From an uncultured Tenacibaculum sp. (GTDB lineage Bacteria > Bacteroidota > Bacteroidia > Flavobacteriales > Flavobacteriaceae): 64,000 nt of DNA. This document shows, one piece after another, positions 10,002-16,477 of this stretch; positions within the stretch are counted from its first letter, which is position 1, and every line of letters starts with the position of its first letter. The notes under the pieces are model-generated. The model ran no database searches. It had not been told where the DNA came from and saw nothing but the letters and a program-made list of their open reading frames with translations. Position numbers and translations under genes: made by a program. The DNA is taken from NCBI GenBank assembly GCA_947492185.1, contig CANLMR010000005.1, positions 124,001 to 188,000 on the forward strand, written 5' to 3'.

Positions 10002-10340
10002 TTTTATTTTTTTTCAAAATTCATAGTAACATTTTTACAACAAGTTGAACGTACTAGTAAATAAAGCTTTCATAAGTTCTTCAATACAATTGAAAGTAAT
10101 TTATTTTAAACAGTTTTTCTCGTTTCACATTTATGTGAAGTAAAAAAATTGCTATGATAAGAAAATAATGAAAAAAATGCGCTTCATGAAAAAGAACCAA
10201 TGAACTATTCTATATATAATAGGGGAAATTTAAAAGAATAGTTACATGTATAAGGGAAGGTTAACATGAAGAAGTAAAGTGGTAAGATATAGGGATCTTA
10301 CGAACTAAAAAAGTAGCAACAAATGTTGCTACTTTTCTTT
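10002..10340 (+). ncRNA. Structured intergenic element A, probable small RNA with its own terminator
   Basis: Full-length member of a three-copy family (others at 14932 and 15210). Conserved order: T-rich run ending TTTTTTTTCAAAA; GTAACATTTTTAC (10026-10038); GAAC/GTAAATAA block; AAAAAAATTGCTAT (10142-10155); AGAACCAAT; hairpin 1 (9-bp stem, 10203-10211 with 10235-10243); ATGAAGAAGTAA (10266-10277); hairpin 2 (GTAAGA/TCTTAC, 10282-10301); terminator hairpin (10309-10337). The stems of hairpins 1 and 3 differ in sequence from copy C but still pair perfectly, which is the mark of a conserved RNA. If GTAAC is a -35, the transcript would start near 10058. It might belong to a known flavobacterial RNA family such as Flavo-1; I cannot check this. 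Confidence 0.55.
10309..10337 (+). terminator. Terminator of element A
   Basis: AAAGTAGCAAC, 4-nt loop AAAT, GTTGCTACTTTT followed by CTTTT. It ends the putative RNA. Confidence 0.75.
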
Positions 10341-10363
10341 TATATTCAAGTTTTATTTTCAGC

Positions 10364-10399
10364 AGATTACTTCTTCATTTCACTCATCGTAATGACGAG
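10364..10399. repeat. REP-like palindromic element fragment
   Basis: Contains AGATTACTTC and CGTAATGACGAG, the right half of the dispersed palindromic element seen whole at 30409-30484 and 40957-41032. Similar GTCATTGCG...CGCAATGAC palindromes are widespread in Bacteroidota intergenic DNA. Confidence 0.5.
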
Positions 10400-10404
10400 T
10401 TAAA

Positions 10405-11202
10405 CTAACTTAATTCACTCAATAATTCTTTCGCTTTTAAATGATTGAATAGTGATTTTTTAGTAATAAACTTCAACTCTTTTTTCGCTTTTTCTATTTG
10501 GTTTGACTTTACATAAATTAATGCCTTATACCAATGCGCTTTTTCGGAATCAATTAAATCACTCGATTTCAAATTCTGTAGAATCTCAATTCCTTTAGTA
10601 TAATTACCAAGTTCTGATTGCGCTATAGCAGCATAAATATAAGCTCCGCTTACACTTTTATCATTCTTTAAAAATTCATCAAAAGCTTCAGCCGATGCTA
10701 CATAGTTTTTCTCCTTAAATAAGTTCTCTGCTTTAGTTAATTGATCAGTTGAATCATCAGTTCCTCTTTCTGCAAATGATGGTAAATTATTTAAATCTAT
10801 ATAAGTAGTATATAAACCATTAGCATCAACTATTAATGGTGCAAAAATTGGTTTTATTAGAAAGAATCCGATCAGAACTGCTGCTGCAAAGCCAGAAATT
10901 AAACTAATTACTCTACCTCTATTGTTTTTTGGTGAATTCGAAGCTTTTTTAATTACTTCTTTTAAGTGTTGCATTTCATCACTTTCAAAAATTGCTTCAT
11001 ATTCTTCAACTTCGTTCGTATCAATACTCTTCGCAAAGCTCCAATCTTCTTCGTTTAACGATTCAAACAACTGTTTTTCTAGCAGATAGTGTTCTTTAAA
11101 CGCAGAATCTGTTTTAACTCTCTCTAGAAACAATTGCTCTTCTTCATCAGAAAGCTCATTTCTTAAAAAGTTTTCGATTAATATGTCGTCTTCTAAATTC
11201 AT
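10405..11202 (-). CDS. One-pass membrane protein with TPRs, probable anti-sigma factor, module 2
   Basis: 265 residues. The cytoplasmic acidic N-terminus contains ENFLRNELSDEEEQLFLERV, the same layout as the module 1 protein. One membrane helix lies at about 98-118 (VISLISGFAAAVLIGFFLIKP). A periplasmic TPR-like region follows (about 155-265; AENLFKEKNYVASAEAFDEFL, then SGAYIYAAIAQSELGNYTKGIEILQNL). Its ATG overlaps the TGA stop of the sigma gene by 4 bases (ATGA), so the two are translationally coupled. The anti-sigma role is inferred from gene pairing and topology. The TPR part could instead bind the CHAT protein or its small exported partner. Confidence 0.75.
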   Translation of the reverse strand: MNLEDDILIENFLRNELSDEEEQLFLERVKTDSAFKEHYLLEKQLFESLNEEDWSFAKSIDTNEVEEYEAIFESDEMQHLKEVIKKASNSPKNNRGRVISLISGFAAAVLIGFFLIKPIFAPLIVDANGLYTTYIDLNNLPSFAERGTDDSTDQLTKAENLFKEKNYVASAEAFDEFLKNDKSVSGAYIYAAIAQSELGNYTKGIEILQNLKSSDLIDSEKAHWYKALIYVKSNQIEKAKKELKFITKKSLFNHLKAKELLSELS

Positions 11203-11759
11203 AGTTCACGTAATGAATTAAATCGTTGATCTTCTTTAATTAAATCCGTCAATCTCTTTTTACACTTAAAAACACGTTGGCGCACTACTGTTTCCGAAGT
11301 ATACTCCGTACTAGCTACAATTTCTGCATAAGACGTTTTTGCAAAAAACATAGACAAAATCATTTTACAATTTTCAGATATTTTATTCAGCATTTCAACA
11401 AACAATTCTTGTCGTTTCTGCTCAATAATAGCCGTTGCATTGTCTTTAGCTTCACTTACCTGTTCAACAACATCACTATTTGTTACCCGATTTTTATGAG
11501 TATTTAACTCTCTACGCCATAAATTTTTACAAACCGTAAATAAAAAGCCATCAAAAGTGGTATTTATTTGTATCCCATCTTTTTTATGACGCATGGCAAT
11601 TTGTAATAATGCCTTTTGAAAAATATCTTCAGCATCTTCAGTATTTCCTTTGTTTTGTACTATAAATCGTTTTACTTGTTTAAAGTTAATTTCATATATT
11701 TTTGAAATCACTTTAGAGTTTCCTGAAACAAGTGCATCGAGGTAAAAATTTCCGTTCAT
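11199..11759 (-). CDS. ECF-like RNA polymerase sigma factor, module 2
   Basis: About 186 residues from the ATG at 11759; the frame also opens at a TTG at 11768. Region 2 is GNTEDAEDIFQKALLQIA, followed by FLFTVCKNLWRREL, and region 4 is at the C-terminus (SYAEIVASTEYTSETVVRQRVFKCKKRL). It belongs to the same subgroup as the sigma factor at 5721. It is coupled to the downstream membrane TPR protein and divergent from the small exported gene/CHAT operon. The shared intergenic region (11760-11861) carries the GGTAAC motif at 11805-11810. Confidence 0.88.
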   Translation of the reverse strand: MNGNFYLDALVSGNSKVISKIYEINFKQVKRFIVQNKGNTEDAEDIFQKALLQIAMRHKKDGIQINTTFDGFLFTVCKNLWRRELNTHKNRVTNSDVVEQVSEAKDNATAIIEQKRQELFVEMLNKISENCKMILSMFFAKTSYAEIVASTEYTSETVVRQRVFKCKKRLTDLIKEDQRFNSLREL

Positions 11760-11800
11760 AAAACACAATTGTAAAGCAAAAATAAAATTTTATAATTTTG

Positions 11801-11836
11801 CGCGGGTAACATTTTAGTTTTTTAATAACTGGAGTG
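11801..11836 (+). promoter_or_regulatory. GGTAAC-type promoter motif, CHAT side of module 2
   Basis: GGGTAACATTTTA at 11804-11816, followed 28 nt after the G of GTAAC by GTGTAA. The same spacing (GTAAC to GTGTAA) is seen in element B at 14960. The C of GGTAAC is 52 nt from the ATG at 11862, as in module 1. The layout fits an ECF promoter (-35 GTAACRT, 16-nt spacer, -10 near 11829). Read the other way, the site could instead be the -35 of the sigma gene itself (GTTACCC). Confidence 0.4.
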
Positions 11837-11861
11837 TAAGGAACATATAAAAATTTAAATT

Positions 11862-12242
11862 ATGAAATTATTAAAATCAATTATTTTAATCACATTAATT
11901 GGAATATCATTTAGCTTTAAGAATCATTTGAGTCACAATGATATGATAAAAAAAGTATCTGGAGGTTGTATAACAATTTACTACACGTCAGGAGCATCAA
12001 ATGCTCAAAAAACTTTAGCTAAAGAATGGATTGAAAGATCGACAGAGATTAGATTAATAAAAATTATTGAAAAATATCCAAATAGAGAAAAATGGGTCTA
12101 TGAAGGATTTATTGATGTCACTAAAGGTAACAATGCAGCTGATATGGAAGATGGAGGTTATGAAGATGGTAGGTTATATATTGAAGCTATTGTTCAAGGG
12201 AACTGTACACCGAGAGTACCTAAAACAAGCATAACGGATTAA
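11862..12242 (+). CDS. Small exported protein of unknown function, first gene of the CHAT 2 operon
   Basis: 126 residues. A signal peptide (MKLLKSIILITLIGISFSF) is followed by a small domain with two cysteines (GGCITIYYTSG near 36 and VQGNC near 115) that could form a disulphide. It also contains a WIERSTEIRLIKIIEKYPN helix and an acidic ADMEDGGYEDGR loop. No family is recognised. It is 27 bp before the CHAT gene, under the same putative ECF-type promoter. By position it matches the lipoprotein of module 1, so it may be a sensor, inhibitor or activator of the CHAT protease. The role is inference. Confidence 0.75.
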   Translation: MKLLKSIILITLIGISFSFKNHLSHNDMIKKVSGGCITIYYTSGASNAQKTLAKEWIERSTEIRLIKIIEKYPNREKWVYEGFIDVTKGNNAADMEDGGYEDGRLYIEAIVQGNCTPRVPKTSITD

Positions 12243-12269
12243 TTAAAGATTAAATTAGAAATAAAAATC

Positions 12270-14963
12270 TTGTTTATAAAAAAAACAACCCTTAATCTAA
12301 TCTTGCCCTGTTCTCTATTAATTTCGATAATATTAATGGGGCAAGATGGTTTTATTTACAATTTAAAAAACACTCCAAATATTAAGTTAATTGAGAAAGA
12401 AATAGACAGTATTATTTTTCAAACCAATTTAACTGAATCAGAAATTATTAAAAAAGCTTTTAAGTTTTCAAGAATATATTACAAGCAGAATAATTTGAAA
12501 ACAGCAATAAAATATGCTAAAATTCAAAATAAATACTCTAAAAAATTTAATATTTATAATAAACATTATCATACTTCATATTATCTTATTGGTAAATATT
12601 ATATGTTAGAAAATCAACTGGACTCAGCTATTGCCAATTATAAAAAAGCTCTTGAATTAAACTATTATCCAAAAAAAGTTGCTCAATCCTTTTGTCAACT
12701 AGCTCAATGTTATAGAATGAGAGGTGAGTTGCATAAATCTCTTGAATACTATGTTAAAGGAATTGATTTACTTTTGGCATATCAAAATAAAAATAGCATA
12801 TTGAGTCATGGAGTTAATATTTCTTTAACGTGTAACCAAATAAAAACGAAAGAAAGTGCTCTAATTGGTATTAAATATCTACAAAAATGTGATAGCATCA
12901 TAAAAAATAATGACTTTTTAAAGGATCGTGTTGAAAGATGTATTTTGTATAATAATCTTGGAAATTTATATCAAATACCTCAAAATTACAATTTCTTAAA
13001 AGCAAAACACAATTACATTAAGGCAATAGAAGTTAGTTCAATACAAACAAACAATTACGTTTACACACATGCCCTCTTAAATTTAGGTGAATTATATATA
13101 GAAAGAAATATAGATAGCTCTTTTTATTATTTAAATAAAAGTCTAAAACACTCGAATGAAGTTAGTAATTTTGATAAACAAGCATTTATCTCAGAAATAT
13201 TCAGAAACTTATCAAATTACTACATCAAAAAGGATAAAGCTCCAAAGGCCTTAGAACAAATTAATAACTCATTAAAAAGTGGTTTCGAAATACCATTAGA
13301 AGACACATTAACAATAAAACATGGTCACTTCGAAAAAGTAATTTCTAGAAGGAATATTGTATTAGCTTTTAAAGGAAAAGCGGAGATTTTAAATTTATTA
13401 TACAATAAAACTAAATATATTCAGTATCTAAGAGAGTCTATTGAAACGATTAATACTTGCGATGCCTTTGTTAATTATACGATACAAAATAGCACAGAAA
13501 TAAACACTAAGTTCTTATGGAGAGACGATGTTTCGGAAATATACAATTATGGTGTTTTAGCTGCCTATAATTTTAGTGATTATGAGTTGTTAAATTCTAT
13601 CATAGAAAAAAACAAAGCCTTCCTATTAACACAAAGCATAAAAGAAAACAACAACCATCTTTCGCTTCCGTATCAAGTAAAGAATAAGCTTAAAAATTAT
13701 AAAAATGAAATCTTATCGTTAGAAGAGAAATCAAATACAAAAAAATTAAAAGATTCTTTATTTAATAAAAAACTTGAATTTGATAGATTTAAGGATTCTA
13801 TAACTTCTATTTACCCTGAATTCTTTTCAAAGAAAAACAACATTCAACCTTTAGCTTTAGAAAAAACAAAAAGTAATTTAGACTCAAAATCAGTTATTCT
13901 ATCATTTCATTTAGATAGGAATAATAATAATTTATTTGGGTTATTTACTTCTAAAACTGGCAATTATTCTTTTAAAAAAGAAATAGACTCAGTGTTTTAT
14001 AAATTGGTAGATAACTATAAAAAACTTATATCAAAACCGCTTACTAAAAAGTCTGAATTAAAAGAGTTCTATGCAACTTCAAATTCTTTATATAATTATC
14101 TCTTCTCTACTCAAGAATCAAAGCAATTCATAGAAAACAAAAACATCATCGTTATTGCTAACGATATATTGCAAAATATTCCTTTCGAATCTTTAAATAC
14201 AAATGCAGAGAATGGAAAATACCTAATCGAAGATCACGACATTAGCTATGCATATTCCGCTTCTTTTTTAGATTTTAATAACTCCATCAAAAGAAAAACT
14301 TCTAAAAATTTGGCAGCTTATGCTCCAGTGTCTTTTGCAAATCAAAAAGCACTGGAAGCAACAGCTGATGAAGTAAATAAGATAAGTAACGAAATTAAGA
14401 GTGATCTTTTCACTACAACTAATGCAACAAAAAATAATTTCTTAAGCAATAGTGGCAATTATAAAATTTTACATCTAGCTACTCATGCAACTTCATCTAA
14501 CAATCCAGCTATTTATTTTTCTAAAGATACTTTAAAACTACATGAATTATACACCCATAAAACCAATGCAGATTTGGTCGTATTAAGTGCTTGTGAAACC
14601 AACTTAGGAGAAATTAAAAAAGGTGAAGGTGTATTTAGCTTGTCTCGTGGTTTTTTCTATTCAGGAGCAAAATCTGTTATTTCCTCTTTATGGAATGTGA
14701 ATGATGTATCCACATCGTCTATCATGAAAGACTTTTACAAAAATCTTAATAATCATCAATCAAAATCAAAAGCATTAAACAATGCTAAACGAAAATACTT
14801 AAAAGAACATTCTCTTTCTGAGAAATCCCCTTATTACTGGGCTTCTTTTGTATTAATTGGCGATACTTCTCCAACATATCCTGCAACTCCTTATCTATTG
14901 TACTTACTAGGTTTTGCAGTACTTTTTTCAATTATTTTATTTTTTTTCAAAAAAAGAGGGTAA
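12270..14963 (+). CDS. Exported TPR-CHAT domain cysteine peptidase, module 2
   Basis: 897 residues from a TTG start that gives a good signal peptide (MFIKKTTLNLILPCSLLISI). TPR units fill roughly residues 60-420 (for example QLDSAIANYKKALELNYYP and GELHKSLEYYVKGIDLL). A linker and then the CHAT domain follow. Catalytic His739 lies in LHLATHAT and Cys775 in VLSACETN, both intact. A C-terminal membrane helix ends FFFKKRG. Same architecture and topology as the gene at 7-2499, but of low sequence similarity outside the CHAT domain, so they are ancient paralogues. The last codons and stop lie inside repeat copy B (14932-15076), whose sequence recurs 277 bp downstream without the gene. Confidence 0.88.
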   Translation: MFIKKTTLNLILPCSLLISIILMGQDGFIYNLKNTPNIKLIEKEIDSIIFQTNLTESEIIKKAFKFSRIYYKQNNLKTAIKYAKIQNKYSKKFNIYNKHYHTSYYLIGKYYMLENQLDSAIANYKKALELNYYPKKVAQSFCQLAQCYRMRGELHKSLEYYVKGIDLLLAYQNKNSILSHGVNISLTCNQIKTKESALIGIKYLQKCDSIIKNNDFLKDRVERCILYNNLGNLYQIPQNYNFLKAKHNYIKAIEVSSIQTNNYVYTHALLNLGELYIERNIDSSFYYLNKSLKHSNEVSNFDKQAFISEIFRNLSNYYIKKDKAPKALEQINNSLKSGFEIPLEDTLTIKHGHFEKVISRRNIVLAFKGKAEILNLLYNKTKYIQYLRESIETINTCDAFVNYTIQNSTEINTKFLWRDDVSEIYNYGVLAAYNFSDYELLNSIIEKNKAFLLTQSIKENNNHLSLPYQVKNKLKNYKNEILSLEEKSNTKKLKDSLFNKKLEFDRFKDSITSIYPEFFSKKNNIQPLALEKTKSNLDSKSVILSFHLDRNNNNLFGLFTSKTGNYSFKKEIDSVFYKLVDNYKKLISKPLTKKSELKEFYATSNSLYNYLFSTQESKQFIENKNIIVIANDILQNIPFESLNTNAENGKYLIEDHDISYAYSASFLDFNNSIKRKTSKNLAAYAPVSFANQKALEATADEVNKISNEIKSDLFTTTNATKNNFLSNSGNYKILHLATHATSSNNPAIYFSKDTLKLHELYTHKTNADLVVLSACETNLGEIKKGEGVFSLSRGFFYSGAKSVISSLWNVNDVSTSSIMKDFYKNLNNHQSKSKALNNAKRKYLKEHSLSEKSPYYWASFVLIGDTSPTYPATPYLLYLLGFAVLFSIILFFFKKRG

Positions 14964-15110
14964 CGTTTTACCAACTTGTGAACAGTAGTGTAAATAATCA
15001 GTAATCATAAATTACTAATTGTTTGAATTGCTATACGTTCTAAAAAATTGCTATGCGACTAGAATGTTAAAACCAATTAAAGCGGTGACTGTAGTTACCG
15101 CTTTTTCTTT
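14932..15110 (+). ncRNA. Structured intergenic element B, truncated member of the RNA family
   Basis: Shares about 145 bp at high identity with element C (TTTTTTTTCAAAA, GAGGGTAACGTTTTACC, GTGAACAGTAG, AGTAATCATAAATTACT, the two ATTGCTAT blocks, GAATGTTA, ACCAAT). It then jumps straight to a terminator hairpin (AAAGCGGTGAC, TGTA, GTTACCGCTTT, 15079-15104). Hairpins 1 and 2 and the ATGAARAAGTAA block are missing. Its 5' end overlaps the CHAT 2 stop codon. If GTAAC is a -35, a transcript of about 120 nt would start near 14993. It also serves as the CHAT 2 terminator. Confidence 0.45.
15079..15110 (+). terminator. Terminator of CHAT 2 and element B
   Basis: 11-bp stem AAAGCGGTGAC / GTTACCGCTTT with a 4-nt loop and one G-T pair, followed by TTCTTTTC. 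Confidence 0.75.
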
Positions 15111-15209
15111 TCCTAAGAAATATTACAAAGTCACTTTATCAATAAAAAACTAAGAATAATTAACTACTGACAAAACCTTATAATTTGGAATCCTTTGTCC
15201 TCTTTTAAT

Positions 15210-15498
15210 TTATTTTATTTTTTTCAAAAAAAGAGGGTAACGTTTTACCATCTTGTGAACAGTAGGGTAAATAATCAGTAATCATAAATTACTAATTGTT
15301 TGAAATTGCTATACGTTCTAAAAAAATTGCTATAAAACAAGAATGTTAGAACCAATAATGATTTTATGCATTGACCTTTAAAAATCATTATAACAAATCG
15401 TAAGGTCGGGGAGAATTTTATGAAAAAGTAAGGGTAGTAAGAGTTGGGAGGCTCTTATTCGTACAAAGGCAGTAACTTTAGGTTACTGTCTTTCCTTT
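15210..15498 (+). ncRNA. Structured intergenic element C, probable small RNA with its own terminator
   Basis: Full-length member of the family. The 5' 145 bp repeat element B. Then come hairpin 1 (11-bp perfect stem, 15355-15365 with 15381-15391), ATGAAAAAGTAA (15420-15431), hairpin 2 (GTAAGAG / CTCTTAT, 15437-15458) and a terminator (GGCAGTAAC / GTTACTGTC, 15465-15495, then TTTCCTTTTT). Order, loop content (GGGA in hairpin 2) and the ATGAARAAGTAA block match element A, while stem sequences are different but still paired. The putative start is near 15270, giving about 225 nt. The rest of the gap to 15710 holds nothing recognisable. Confidence 0.55.
15465..15498 (+). terminator. Terminator of element C
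   Basis: GGCAGTAAC, loop TTTAG, GTTACTGTC with one G-T pair, followed by TTTCCTTTTT. Confidence 0.7.
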
Positions 15499-15710
15499 TT
15501 AACTGAACCACAAAAGCCCTTAACAATTAACAAACAGACACTTACAACTCATTAATGTATAATTCCTACATTTAACAATTCGATTTCTAAAAAAAGACGT
15601 AAATTAGCTAGCTTCTTTTTTATCAATTTTCAAAATTATTGGAATGTAAAAAGAAGAAAAATCACATTAAAATAAGTGCTCATTAAAAAGAGTAAAAAAT
15701 AAAGATTATT

Positions 15711-16418
15711 ATGACAAACGATGATAGAAAGATTCGCGAGAAATTACAGCAAAAAACCTGGAACGAAATAAAAACAAATGACTCTTGGGCTATTTTTAAA
15801 ATTATGGCTGAGTTTGTAGATGGATATGAACGTTTGAGTAAAATTGGACCTTGTGTTTCTATTTTTGGTTCGGCAAGAACAAAACCAGATCATAAATACT
15901 ATAAGTTAGCTGAAGAGGTTGCATATCAACTTACTCAAAATGGGTTTGGTGTAATTACTGGTGGTGGACCAGGAATTATGGAAGCTGGTAATAAAGGAGC
16001 AAACAGAGGAAAAGGAACTTCTGTAGGTTTAAATATTGAACTTCCATTCGAACAACATGATAATCCATGGATTGATCCAGGTAAGAGTTTAGACTTTGAT
16101 TATTTCTTTGTTCGTAAAGTAATGTTCGTAAAATACTCCCAAGGATTTGTAGTTATGCCTGGAGGTTTTGGTACTTTGGACGAACTTTTTGAAGCCATCA
16201 CATTAATTCAAACACATAAAATTGGTCGTTTCCCAATTGTTTTAGTTGGTGAAAAATTCTGGGGTGGTTTATTAGATTGGATTGAAAACACCTTATTAGA
16301 AGAAGGAAATATTAGTCCGGGAGATTTAAAATTATTTAGAGTTGTAGATACAGCTGAGGAAGCTGTTGAGCACTTCAATAAATTCTATGCTAAGTATCAA
16401 TTAAAGCCAAACTTTTAA
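15711..16418 (+). CDS. LOG-family protein (TIGR00730), nucleoside 5'-monophosphate phosphoribohydrolase-like
   Basis: 235 residues. A Rossmann-like lysine-decarboxylase-like fold with the two family motifs: GGGPGIMEAGNKGA (about 85-98) and PGGFGTLDELFE (about 147-158). The residues that cleave N6-modified AMP in LOG enzymes, an Arg and the Glu of GTLDE, are present. LOG proteins release cytokinin-type bases or other bases from nucleotides. Many bacterial members are annotated only as TIGR00730 proteins, and the true substrate here is uncertain. It is followed by a strong hairpin terminator. The 5' gap contains no clear TAnnTTTG box. Confidence 0.9.
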   Translation: MTNDDRKIREKLQQKTWNEIKTNDSWAIFKIMAEFVDGYERLSKIGPCVSIFGSARTKPDHKYYKLAEEVAYQLTQNGFGVITGGGPGIMEAGNKGANRGKGTSVGLNIELPFEQHDNPWIDPGKSLDFDYFFVRKVMFVKYSQGFVVMPGGFGTLDELFEAITLIQTHKIGRFPIVLVGEKFWGGLLDWIENTLLEEGNISPGDLKLFRVVDTAEEAVEHFNKFYAKYQLKPNF

Positions 16419-16445
16419 TTAAGTAAAAAAATAAAGTTATCTTTC

Positions 16446-16477
16446 AACTCGTTGTTTAAAGCAACGAGTTTTTTATT
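16446..16477 (+). terminator. Terminator after the LOG gene
   Basis: AACTCGTTG (16446-16454) pairs with CAACGAGTT (16462-16470), followed by TTTTATTTT. The TTG start of the next gene follows immediately. Confidence 0.8.

Noticed and set aside
14964-15710. Remnant of a second CHAT gene downstream of CHAT 2
   Set aside because: Only the last few codons recur, and the matching block also occurs in non-coding element A and upstream of module 1, so it is better explained as part of the RNA/promoter element.
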